Source: Cochliopodium minus (taxonomy: Eukaryota; Discosea; Himatismenida; Cochliopodiidae). From it: DNA of 10,790 bases. The stretch lies in assembly GCA_024220525.1 (NCBI GenBank), contig JAMYWO010000250.1, positions 23,389-34,178 of the forward strand, in the 5' to 3' direction. Made by a program: the position numbers and the translations under genes. Below the pieces are notes generated by a model. That model was not told the DNA's origin. It ran no database searches and saw nothing but the letters and a program-made list of their open reading frames with translations. Below, in pieces: positions 1 through 9,900 of this stretch (its first letter is position 1; each line of letters begins with the position of its first letter).

Positions 1-104
1 TATTTTTATTTTATTTTTATTTTTATTTTATTTTTATTTTTATTTTTATTTTTATTTTTATTTTTATTTTTATTTTTTATTTTATTTTTTATTTTTATTT
101 TTAC
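1..104. repeat. TTTTTA hexamer-type simple repeat in intron 12 of the exportin gene
   Basis: The first 104 bases are tandem TTTTTA units with a few 5- and 7-base variants, running off the left edge. The repeat forms the donor-side end of intron 12, whose minus-strand donor is gtaaaaat at 104. Confidence 0.9.
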
Positions 105-3100
105 CAATTAAAGGATCCAAATCACCGTGAGACTTACTGTTGATGGGAATACTGTTGGGAGTGATGGTGTTTCGGTGGGACATCTTCTCTTCGAGACCAT
201 TGTCGTAGAAGTTGTCATCGTTGGACATGTGCATGCTTGAGTGGAACATGCTTCTCTGTACGTCCCTTGTGTTTTTTGAGGCCCTCGATGGAGTCCTTGA
301 TTCTTCTATTTCATAAATAATAAAAATAATAAACAAATAATAAAAAATACAAAATAAAATGATCAAAATATAAAAATAAAAATAAAAATAAAAATAAAAA
401 TAAAAATAAAAATAAAAATAAAAATAAAAATAATAATAAAAATAAAAATAAAAAGTAGTAAAATATTTTTTTCACCTCTTGTTATTCCATTCAAAGAAGA
501 AAACAATCGGTCAACACTTAAAATAACTTTAGGCTCACAACAAATCTTCTCGAAATTCTGGCTCTTCTCAATCCAATTCATGGTGTTGTGTATGGGCATC
601 AAAATTTGAGTGGTGAACATTTTCTGTTGAGGATCATCTTCTTCTTTAAGAGCTCCTAAAATGTACAAACAAAATTTATTTTTATTTTTGTTTTTATATT
701 TTATTTTTATTTTCATTTTAAATTTTATTTTTTTATTTTTTTTATTTTAAATTATTTTTATTATTATTTTTATTTTAAATTATTTTTATTATTATTTTTA
801 TTTTTTATTTTTATTTTTGTTTTTATATTTTATTTTTATTTTTATTTTCATTTTAAATTTATTTTTTTTTATTATTTTTTTATTTTTTTTGTTACCTATC
901 CTGATATTGGTCAGGGCGTGCCAGAAGATTATTTGGGATTTGTGAGGAATTTCGGATATTTGTGGGTCCATTTGAGTATGTTTGCTCAAGAGGATTTTCC
1001 AAGATGGAACCTTTTTAATAATTTAAAATTTTATTTTTTAAAATTGAAAATAAAATAAATTTAATGAACAACAATAATAAAATTTAAATGTATATATTTA
1101 AAAATTAATAAAAAATAGAAAAAAAAAAAAATTAACAACAAAAAAATTAAACTTAAAAAATAAAAAGTATGTTAAAATATTCAAAAAAAAATAAATCTGA
1201 TAGAAATAAAAACAAAAATTTGAAAAAATATTTGAGACAAAAAAATTCAAAAAAAAATTTCAAAAAGATCAAAAAAAAATTACAAATCCCAATTCAACAC
1301 TGATGGATCTCAACTTGGAAATAGTAAGCAAAACATTACAAGTAAAATTGATGACAATGGGATCATTCTTGTAAAAAACCAAGTTGGTGAGGATTTTGTT
1401 GACGATGATCTCCAGAAACTGCCTCCCTGAGTTCACCGAAGCGTATGCGTTGATGATGGAGTTGCTTAGTGTGTAATATTCGTTGGAGGTGCAAAGTAAA
1501 TAGCTTTGGGAGAATCTGTTGATGAAATAAATCAGCGTTTGACTAAAAAGAGGACTGATGAGATCCGCCTTTTAAAATATAAGAGTCATTTTTTTAAAAA
1601 TTTATTTTTTATCTAATTATTTTTATTTTTAAAATAAAAAGTAATTATATTTACGATATTTTTTATTTTTCATTTTTTTATTTATTTATTTATTTATTTT
1701 TTATTTTTCATTTACTTAATTTTTATTTTTTATTTTTCAGTTAATATTTATTTTATTATTTTATTTTTTTAATTTTAATTTTTATTATTTTAAAGTTTTA
1801 TTTGTTACTCTTCCATTTACTAGACATTCATTTTCAAAGTGTATGACACCATAGATTACAGAGATGAGAGAAATGATGGGATCCACTTCGTCTCCATTTA
1901 TTTTGAGCTTTTCTGGTTTTTCCAATTTTTCAAATTTTTGTGAAAATAAATTGATGAATTTTGGAATTGTGGAAGACAACCATTCATTGCTAATAAAAAA
2001 TATTATTTTTTTAATATTTTCTAGATTTTTTTATTTTTTTATTTACTTTATTCAATTTTATTTTATTTATTTTTAATTCCTTAATTTTTTTTCTAATTTT
2101 TTATTATTTATTTTATTTATATTATTTATATTAATTCCTTTATTTTATTTATATTAATTCTTTAACATTTTTTTTTATTTTTTTTATTTTTTATTTTTTA
2201 TTTTTTTATTATTTTTTAAATTTTTTATTTTTTGCCTTTTATTTTCTTGGTTTGGGTGATCTGTTAAAATAAATATGGAGATGGTAATAATCCAACCAAG
2301 CTGGTCCAAAACTACAATACGTGAAGAGAAATCCAAGTTTGTATTTTTAAGCTCATTCATTTTCATCGCAACTATTTTTTGTAACTTTAACAAAATGTAA
2401 AAATAAAAAATAAAAATAAAAAAAAATAAAAAATAATTGAAAAAATGAAAACATTTTACCAATGGTAGTATTTTGGATATGGATAATCTCGCAAGTGAAG
2501 CAACTTCGATCAATTCTTCTTCAAACTGCTCCCAATCAAAAGTAGAAAGCAAGTTGGAGTTTTCATCGTCTTTATCATGCATGATCTCAAACTTGGAAAT
2601 CTCCAAACGAATCTGCAGATAAGCTTCGCAGATGAAATAAGAGAAGGAGCCCAAAACTTCCATGATTTCATGTCTGTTCTTGTGTCCTTTATTGCTTTTG
2701 GAAGAAAAGAACAAACGAGCGCAGTTTTTGGACAAAGATGCGAAGCCAGACAACAAAATGGAGAATTTTTTCATTTGGAAACATTCTTCTATGTCCTCAT
2801 CATCTTCTTCGTTGAATACAGTGTTGTTGGCCAAAGAGTTCTGGAGAGATTTGAGGGAGTTAATGGCAAACAAAGAACACATGTTCAAAAAGTCTTTGAA
2901 GTTTTCGACGGAGAAGAGAGAAGAGACGGGGAAGTTGCTGATGAAGTACTGGATGATTTGGGAGATCAAAATAGACTCTCTCCTGGTTCCATTCTCAGAA
3001 TTTTTCAACAAGTCCGCTAACAAAAATATGATGGAGGAGATATATTTCTTTTTCTGTTCTTTATTCTCGAATATTTTGACTGAAACCGAAGAGAACAAAG

Positions 3101-4347
3101 AAATGATGTTCAATACAGATTCGTTGATCTCTTCATCTCCCTTCATGTGTTTTTGTAAAGCCGAAAAAAAGTTGATCACGTCTGAACTTATCAAAATCTC
3201 CCTCCACTTCTCTCCTGTCATTGTAACTTTATTTCTTCTTTGAAGAGACTTCAAATTCGTCCAAAGAAAATTCAACAAAGAAGAAGACGCTTCAAAGTCC
3301 CTAATAAAAACAAATTTTTTTTTAATTTTTTTTTAATTTTTTTTTAATTTTTTTACCATTGTAAGATTTCATCTATTATTTTTAAACTTGTCAAAAAAGA
3401 GTTTCTTATTATCGCTTTGTTTTCATTGTTAATGTTTTGTAGATTTGACACGAGATTTTGAAGATATTTTATAGTAACAGTAAAATAGCTGATTAACATA
3501 TCCTAACAAAAAATTAAGAATAAATATTGGAACAAAAATTATAAATATACTTCGAATGATCTATGGCAGTTATAGTGATATTCTGGAGTTAATTGAAAAG
3601 TTTCAGAGTTTTTAGCACTAAAAATAACTATCAAATCTCTCATCAGCTCAAACCCCAAGTCTTTCTATCAAATATTTTGATAAATAAATCAAAAAATGTT
3701 AATCAAAAATAAATTAAAATGAACAAAATAATTTTTTTACAATCAAAATATCGTTCTGATTTAGTAACTGAGGTATAATGTTGTTTATGCACTTATCTAG
3801 ACCAGAAAACCATCCTACTTTGTAGACAGTAGCTATTGTTTTGACGCAGGCGTTCTTCACGTAGATTGTCATGTTGGGATCCCTTATATTCTTTGCGAGC
3901 CATGAAACAAGAAACTGGATAATGTTGATTGGTTCTTTAATCGATTCCCATTTCGATATCACTACATGATTAATATTCGATATGCTTTGGAAATAGCATA
4001 ATGATTGCTTTGATGTTTCTATAATGTTAATTATTAATAATTATACATTAGTATTTGTTAATTGATGTTTGATGGATTAAATAAGATTCTCAACGTTTTT
4101 GATATTATTTTATTATTTTTTATTTACCTAGTATCAACTTTGATAATAAAAGGATATTTTGATTGTTTCTGAATGTTATCAAGTAATTCTCTGCTTCTTT
4201 ATTCCCAGTATTCTAATTTTTGATTTGGATGGGGAAAATATATAATAAACTGAGAAAAATGAAAAAAAAAAATTTTGAAGGAATCACATTGAATTCAATA
4301 CAAGCCTTTTCAAATAAATTTATATCATTCTGCATATTTGGATCCAT
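105..4347 (-). CDS. XPO4: Exportin-4-like nuclear transport receptor, 12 exons visible, C-terminus missing
   Basis: Importin-beta-superfamily karyopherin; in animals exportin-4 works with Ran-GTP and moves cargo such as eIF5A through nuclear pores. Exons in transcript order: 4347-4288, 4212-4128, 4018-3741, 3664-3551, 3502-3357, 3300-2460, 2384-2236, 1989-1809, 1568-1284, 1010-896, 655-476, 305-105. Together they give 878 residues in one consistent frame. The family is usually about 1,100-1,150 long, so the C-terminal part lies left of the window. Family signatures seen, compared from memory with animal exportin-4: ILETSK and FQS (about 47-59), YVKNACVKTIATVYKVGW (101-118), EYHYNC (169-174), TGEKWREILISS (257-268), GRADLISPLFSQ across an exon junction (617-628), PSWKILL (715-721) and IGALKEEDDPQQK (751-763). 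The order is colinear over the whole stretch. The start has A-rich context and G at +4. Exon 12 is a polar insertion. Exon joins rest on splice motifs plus this homology, not on transcripts. Confidence 0.86.
371..454. repeat. TAAAAA hexamer repeat, opposite orientation, in intron 11
   Basis: About 14 near-perfect AAAAAT/TAAAAA units on the plus strand, the reverse complement of the arrays at 1-104 and 676-860. It lies inside the 306-475 intron between exons 11 and 12 of the exportin gene. Confidence 0.9.
656..895. repeat. Intron 10 of the exportin gene, built of duplicated T-rich blocks
   Basis: A block of about 46 bases at 681-726 (beginning tttatttttgtttttatatt) recurs at about 810-861. 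The second copy carries one extra TTTTTA hexamer. Between the copies lies a shorter tandem duplication. Donor gtaaca at 895 and acceptor ttag at 656-657 (minus strand) frame the intron. Confidence 0.85.
744..799. repeat. 28-bp tandem repeat, two copies
   Basis: The unit beginning attttaaattattttt is present at 744-771 and again at 772-799, apparently identical. It lies between the two larger duplicated blocks of intron 10. Confidence 0.85.
1011..1283 (-). other. Intron 9 of the exportin gene, A-rich on the plus strand, no content seen
   Basis: 273 bp between exons 9 and 10 with donor gtaatt at 1283 and acceptor aaag at 1011. It is A-rich on the plus strand without a clean tandem repeat. No coding exon or RNA gene is visible. 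Confidence 0.8.
1569..1808 (-). other. Intron 8 of the exportin gene, T-rich on the plus strand
   Basis: 240 bp between exons 8 and 9. Donor gtaaca and acceptor aaag join NGR to ADLISP, matching the conserved RADL junction region of exportin-4. It contains ATTT tetranucleotide runs and two similar tttttatttttca blocks, and nothing else recognisable. Confidence 0.8.
1990..2235 (-). other. Intron 7 of the exportin-4-like gene, apparent GC...AG intron
   Basis: Exon 7 stays in the family alignment through TDHPNQ, but no GT follows before the in-frame stop. The sequence AAAAG then gcaaaa gives a GC donor in the classical context. Joining it to the TTAG acceptor at 1990-1991 restores phase 2 to the next exon (NEWLSSTIPKF). 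The intron is 246 bp and almost entirely A/T. Confidence 0.7.
2122..2164. repeat. About 23-bp imperfect tandem repeat in intron 7
   Basis: The unit ttatttatattaattc plus a short T-rich tail occurs twice in a row; the second copy lacks one base. It lies inside the GC...AG intron. Confidence 0.7.
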
Positions 4348-4441
4348 TTTTTTAATTTTATTTTTTATTTTAAATTTTTTTATTTTTTTGTGAAAAATCA
4401 ATTTTAAAAATTTTTTTTTTTGATTTTTAATGTTAATGGAT
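4348..4441. promoter_or_regulatory. 94-bp spacer between PH gene stop and exportin-4 start
   Basis: On the minus strand this short A-rich spacer must hold both the 3' end of the PH-protein transcript and the promoter or 5' leader of the exportin gene. AATAAA-like strings are present (for example the complement of 4379-4384), but in sequence this A-rich they are weak evidence for a polyadenylation signal. Confidence 0.5.
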
Positions 4442-6034
4442 TCAATAATCATTCAAAATATTAGCTAGTACAGGATTAGTGAGGTTAGTATGAGACTTTT
4501 GAAATTTATCCTTCCTCTTTCTGATCTTTCCTTCTTTCTTCTTCTCCTCCTTGATCTCCTTGATCATGCTTTTGGCAAGTTTGGTGTTAAAAGAAGAATC
4601 GTAATTTTTTCCTTGAATGAAAGTAGCCATCCATTCATACATCTCCTGCTTTGTCTCAGTGTAAAAATAATAGTTCTTAGGATTTTCTGGATCACCCAGC
4701 TGCAACTTAAACTGGTTTTTGTGATTGGCGAACTTGTCGAACTTGTATTTTTCGCATTGTGTGACAGACTTGCAGTTGATAGCTCCTAAAGAAAGGATAG
4801 ATTGTTTGGAGTGATAATAATAAATCTTTTTTTTGGTGAAAAATATTAATTTTTTTCAGGTCAAATTGGAAAATGTACTTACATACCACCCAAATGCAAT
4901 AAACCATCTTTTTTTCCAATTAGTAGCTTTTAAAAAAGTTTTATTTTATAAATCTTATTATAAATTGTATTATATTAAAATTATTTTTACCTTTATGTCC
5001 TCTTTTAGTTAAAAAACCAAACTTTAAATAGTAAAGAATTTACATTTTAAAGCAAAATATTAAAAACTGTTTTAAGAACCTTACCTTATGTATTCTACAT
5101 TTATAAAGATCATTTGATGAAAGATTGTCCACCCAAAACTTCCTGTCTTCTCCAGTTGGTGCTTTAAGTTGAAAGGTCCTAACTCTCAACAAATCAGATC
5201 CCATTGTATTGTACGTTACGGAAAGTTTAGTTTGAAGCAAGAATTCAAAGTTGTTACTAGATTCGCTCTTTTCAGGTACTTCTACAACTATATCGAAAAG
5301 AAAAATGAATCCTAGTATTTTGTTGTCTTTATCTGTTTTGAAATAGTACAACAATCCTTCGTCATATACGAAATATCTTTTTTTCCTAAAAGAAAATTTG
5401 TATTTGGTTTAATTTTTATTCAGTCTTTCCTTTTATAATAACTTTTTGAAATATAATGAGATTTTATTGCTAATTTTTTTTGATTAAAAATGTCATATGA
5501 TTGTTTTTTGATAATTTATGTTGGAAATATCTTCATTTTACCATGATTTCATATTATATCCTCTTTTCATAAGCCATCCCTTTATCTTGGATCTTTCTAT
5601 ATTTTTGAAAGGCAATCTCGAATGTCTTGAGAAATGGTTATTTCAAAGTAAATTTTTAAAAATATTTATTTAAAATTATACCCATTAGCCTTTTCTTCTT
5701 TATCATAGATGGAATAAGATTTCAACAATTCTTTATTCATACTTTCCAATTCTTTTCTGGCATTGAATTCTTCTTCTTTATCTTCATCATAGGTGTTATT
5801 TTCTATGATATCACCCTCTCCTTTCAGATTCAAATTCATACTCTTGAGATCTTCATCCCATATCTTTTCATTTTCTTTATTTCCTTCTTTACGTTTGTAG
5901 ATTTCGGGATCGATATCTTCACTGCTATAATCCAGTATATCATCTCTGGAATCCTTTATTGAATCTCTTGATTCAGATAGGTTGTAGTTATTTGGAGAAT
6001 TATTATCTTTATCTTCTTCTATAATAGAATCCAT
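4442..6034 (-). CDS. Tandem PH-domain protein, 6 exons, 398 residues, complete
   Basis: Exons in transcript order: 6034-5682, 5625-5542, 5385-5085, 5021-4991, 4926-4883 and 4825-4442, ending in TGA. Introns are 56, 156, 63, 64 and 57 bp, all GT...AG, and phases match at every join. Residues 1-117 are acidic and disordered-looking (many D, E, N, S). PH1 covers about 132-240: it begins KGWLMKRGYNMKSWKKRYF and its C-terminal helix carries the invariant Trp in EDRKFWVDNL. PH2 covers about 248-340: it begins GFLTKRGHKATNWKKRWF and its helix Trp lies in EMYEWMATF. The tail (about 345-398) is Lys-rich, possibly a coiled coil. Both PH domains keep the K...KxR basic cluster in beta1-beta2 that often binds phosphoinositides, so a membrane-recruited adaptor is likely; lipid specificity cannot be read. 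The introns interrupt the two PH domains at different points, so the pair is not a recent exon duplication. It sits divergent from the NLR-like gene; no functional link is shown. Confidence 0.9.
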
Positions 6035-6506
6035 AAATTGAATATTGATGCTTTATTTCAAATATCGTTTCCCTTGAAATTTTAGCTACTGATTTTTTTA
6101 TTTATATAATTTTATTATGCAATTTCAAAGAGTAAAACTTGTATAAGATCCAATATTCTGAAATACAGATTGTGGAAAATTTATTACGGAAATATTAATT
6201 GTTTTAATAAAAAATTGTTTTTTCGAAGATGATTGAATTAGATCAGAATATTTCCTTGAATAGTCTTTGTGAGTTCCTGAATCAGATTAAATCTGGCTCG
6301 TAATTTTGATTAATTTTTCTTTTCAAACATGGAAAGAAAAGTTTTCCCATTTATCTTATATTAATTCATCATATTTTAATCTTTCAATTAAAGAAATTTC
6401 CTTTATCCTTAAGCAATTCATCCATCATTTATTTGATATAATAACCAATTTGGTTTTATTTTTTTTATTTTTTTTCACTTTTTTTCAAATATAAAATTTT
6501 TAAAAA
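6035..6506. promoter_or_regulatory. Divergent intergenic region between PH and NLR-like genes
   Basis: 472 bp between two divergent start codons, so it probably holds both promoters. A TATATAA string lies at 6103-6109, though this is unremarkable at this base composition. The stretch just before 6507 is T-rich, then A-rich up to the ATG. A 25-codon reading frame (6229-6303) lies inside; no conserved element is recognised. Confidence 0.6.
6229..6303 (+). other. Short upstream ORF or possible missed first exon
   Basis: ATG-initiated frame of 24 codons plus TAA, starting MIELDQNISLNSLCEF. It is visibly less AT-rich than the spacer around it. A donor-like gtaatt overlaps its end (6300), but I found no acceptor that joins it in phase to the exon at 6507. 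It may be an upstream ORF in the leader of the NLR-like gene, or chance. Confidence 0.3.
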
Positions 6507-6983
6507 ATGGAGGATGAAATGCAAAGATATGTTGATCATTTTTTGGATTTGTTGCATACATCAGATTTATTGTATTGGTCTTTGAATAATCTCAATCAAA
6601 GTTTTTCTTTTGAGGATTTTGAAAACAGTTTTATTCAAAATAAAGAAACATTTTTGGATATCAACAATATGTGGAATCAAATCAAGGTAATTATAAATCC
6701 AATTTGAAATTAGGATATTTATATTCCTTTTTAAATAAAGCAAGATGAATTCTTATTTCAAAAATTGGAGGATAGAATGCAAAATATCTACGATACAAAG
6801 TATTTGGATTTCATTGATTCATTAAAAAAATATGATGAATCTATAATCATAGAATTCAATGATATATTGATTGGTATAATGGATGATGATGTGGATTCCA
6901 AAGTTCTCATTGATCTTCTAAAAGAAAAAGAATTTGAAGAAAAAAATATAATGGAGATAATATCGTACTGGGATATCTTGAAT
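6507..6983 (+). other. N-terminal module of the NLR-like protein: two similar helical segments
   Basis: Exons 1 and 2 encode two segments that resemble each other. The first opens MEDEMQRYVDHFLDLL and ends near MWNQIK; the second opens LEDRMQNIYD...LDFIDSL and ends YWDILN. Each shares the pattern xEDxMQ...D near its start and an aromatic-W-x-x-I just before a phase-0 donor site. The second half, with LIDLLKEKEFEEKNIMEII, has the spacing of a small acidic helical bundle of the death-fold type (CARD/DED-like). That fold assignment is a guess from appearance only; no diagnostic motif is present. Confidence 0.45.
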
Positions 6984-9900
6984 GTAAAGATAGAATTTTT
7001 TTTTTTAATCTTATCAACAATACATAGCCAAACAAAGAAACAAAGGGCGAAATACTTGTGGAATTGAAAAAAATAATGGAAAATGTAAGTTTTTTGATAT
7101 AAACTAACATTTATTTTTATTTTTCTTAATTAGAACACAAATATCAACAAAAAAGAGGTGAATTTTTTGATTATATTTGTTAGGGATTTCCAAAAATATT
7201 ACAATAGTTTAAATTTTGTTAGTAAAAAAATTATATCCGCTAACAAAGTTGTAATGTTTAGACATGTCTATATTTTTACTTAATTTTTTTAAATAAAAAA
7301 TCACCAGAAAATTAAGGAAAATTATAATGACAACAACTCGGGTACCGAGGTTCAATTTTAACAAAATTTTCTTTTTAATTTATTGAATTTATTTTTTAAA
7401 ACAAAATAGGCATTTCATTATGACAAAGTAGATCTATTTATTTTTGGAAATAATGAGTATAATTCTGTAGAAAATTTGCAGGGGGCTATCAATGATTGTG
7501 AAGCTATCAAACAAATTTTGGAAAAAAGAAACTTTAAAACCAAAGTTTTCATTAAGAACAGCACAAAGGAAAAAATGATTGAATCATTGAAAAATTATGA
7601 AAAGAAAGAAGAAATAAAAGACGAAGATAGAAGTTTGATGATTTTTTATTTTGCAGGACATGGTGATACAAAAAAATTGAAAACAGGGAAAGAAATTTTT
7701 TATCTTTGCTGCACTGATTATTCTGTTGATAGAGAAGAAGAAGGAGGAATAGAATTTTCTGAGTTGCGGAAATTAATTTTGAAAATGAATTACAAACACA
7801 ATCTATTGATTTTGGATTGTTGTTTTTCTGGAAATGTTTTGAGTGAAAAACCTAAAATAACTCAACTTAAAGACATAGTAGGGAATTCTTTTCATAGGGG
7901 AATTTGGGCTATCACTTCAACTGTAAAAGATAAAACATCTTTTGAACATTTATACGATAAACAAAGAAGTTTTTTTTCAATATTTTTGGAAATGGTTTTG
8001 ACTGAACAAACTATCAATAAAGCAAACTTTTTACTTCCCAATCAAATTGTAGAAAGAATGAGAGATTTGATGACAATCAAGATCTACAAAGAAATTGTTG
8101 TTTTCCCTAGATATGGTTGTCTTGGGAAAAATGATGTAGAATTGATTGGGATTCCTATTTTTTGCCTTGAATTCTCTGAAAATTCTCTCAAATTGAATTC
8201 CTTTCAAAAAAATAATTATGTAGAAAAAATTAGATTATTAAAGGAAGAAAATTCTCTAATCTTGGATAACAAAAACAAAAAAAATAAACTCAAACAAGAA
8301 ATAAGATTGCATTTGAAAGAATTTTTTAAAGAGAACACTGAAATATCTTGCATTGACTTTAATAAAGAAAGAAAACTTCTTAAATCTTATGTTTCTTTGA
8401 AAATTAAAGAAAACAACAAGAAATATGACGGAAGCAAGGAAGTTGTTGGTTTCAGAGAGATTTTTGAAAAAGAAATGATTAATGGGTTGAAAATTGAAAT
8501 GAGTGAAATTTTTGTAATGGTCAGAAAAATAAATAAAAAAATAAATGATAATAACCCCAAAAAAAGAATATTAATTGAAGGGAAAGCGGGTATTGGAAAA
8601 ACAACTTTTTCTAAATATATTTGCCACCAATTTATTAAAAAAAATGATGAAGGTTTCGAATTCATTTTCTATGTTGATTTAAAAAATATCAGTGAAAAGG
8701 ATTTGGACATTTTCGGTTATGTCTTAAGAGTTTATTTTGAGAAAAATTTTGATAAAAAAACTTTGGAACAAATAAAAGATATTATCATTATTTCAAACAA
8801 AAAAAATAAAGTTCTCTTTGTAGTGGATGGTTTTGATGAATTTGAAATATTGTCTTCTCAAAACAACAAAATCAGAAAAATTAAAGATTCTTTGAATGAT
8901 TTGGTGGTTTACAAAAATGTGATCATAACTACAAGACCCGAAATAAAATCTAGAATTAAATCGATTACTTTAAACTTGGAAATTATTGGTTTTGAAGAAA
9001 AACAAATTTCCGAGTATATAAGTAATTATTTTGGAAATGGATTTGAGTTCAAACAACAAACAGAAAAAATTATGAAAAGCAAAAACTTAAGATCTTTATG
9101 CCATCTTCCTCTTTTTCTTGAAATGGTTTGTATGATTGTTGAAAATAAAGAGAGTGACAGAGTGATAAACAAGATGGGAGATATTTTTCATAATATGATA
9201 GATATTTTGTTGAAAAAAAAACACGAAAATTCATACTTTGGAACTAAAGAAGTTTATTATGAGAAAATATCAAAAAAAATAATTGAAAAACTTTCCTTTG
9301 AAACTTTTAAAAAAAAATTGTTTATATTTAGCGAAAAAGATTTGAAAAAAGAAATTGAAAATCACATTGACATTGATAAATTGTCTGAAAAAATTGAAGA
9401 GAAAGAAATAATAATAGAATTTATCAAAAGATGTGGATTATTCAAGAAATCTAAAAAAAAAAACGAGATTTTAGATGATTTTTATTTTGAATTTTCTCAT
9501 TTTTCTTTTCAAGAATACTTTTGTTCTAGATACATCTCAAAAAAATTAAATGAAAATGATAAGGGTATGATCTCATGGATAAAAAAATCAAAAGATGAAT
9601 GGATGTTTTCTACAATTTTATTTCCTCTTATTTCTCATTATTTTGGAGTAAAAAATGCAAAAGGGTTTGTTGAAATATTTAACGAGATTTTTAAAGAAAC
9701 AAAAAACCAAAGTTTTAATGAAATTCTCAAGAGAAATAATAAAGATTCTAATCTAAGTGTTTCTATTTTCAAGCAAAGAGCCAGTTTGATGAGCGATTCT
9801 TTCAGAGAGTTTATCAGTGAAGAATCAAATATTTTTCTCTTCGAAATTTTGAACAATATAAGTGATGATTTAAAACTTGAAACACTTTCAAACTTGAACA

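Noticed and set aside
1-104. TTTTTA array at the window edge as a telomere or subtelomere
   Set aside because: It has no G-rich strand, similar arrays sit inside introns in both orientations, and the exportin gene must continue leftward.
363-989. Open frames with KNKNKN or IFIFIF runs on the left
   Set aside because: Only the parts at 476-655 and 896-1010 are exons; the runs are translations of intronic simple repeats past splice sites.
2577-3243. Two plus-strand open frames of 147 and 193 codons
   Set aside because: They lie antisense to exon 6 of the exportin-4-like gene, whose minus-strand frame matches the family; their own translations show no domain.
105-4347. Exportin gene as a pseudogene because frames are interrupted many times
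   Set aside because: Every interruption coincides with a donor/acceptor pair that restores the phase and the family alignment.
6306-6494. Plus-strand frame just upstream of the NLR-like start
   Set aside because: It has no ATG, ends in a T-run, and no splice pair joins it in frame to the exon at 6507; it remains only a weak possibility.
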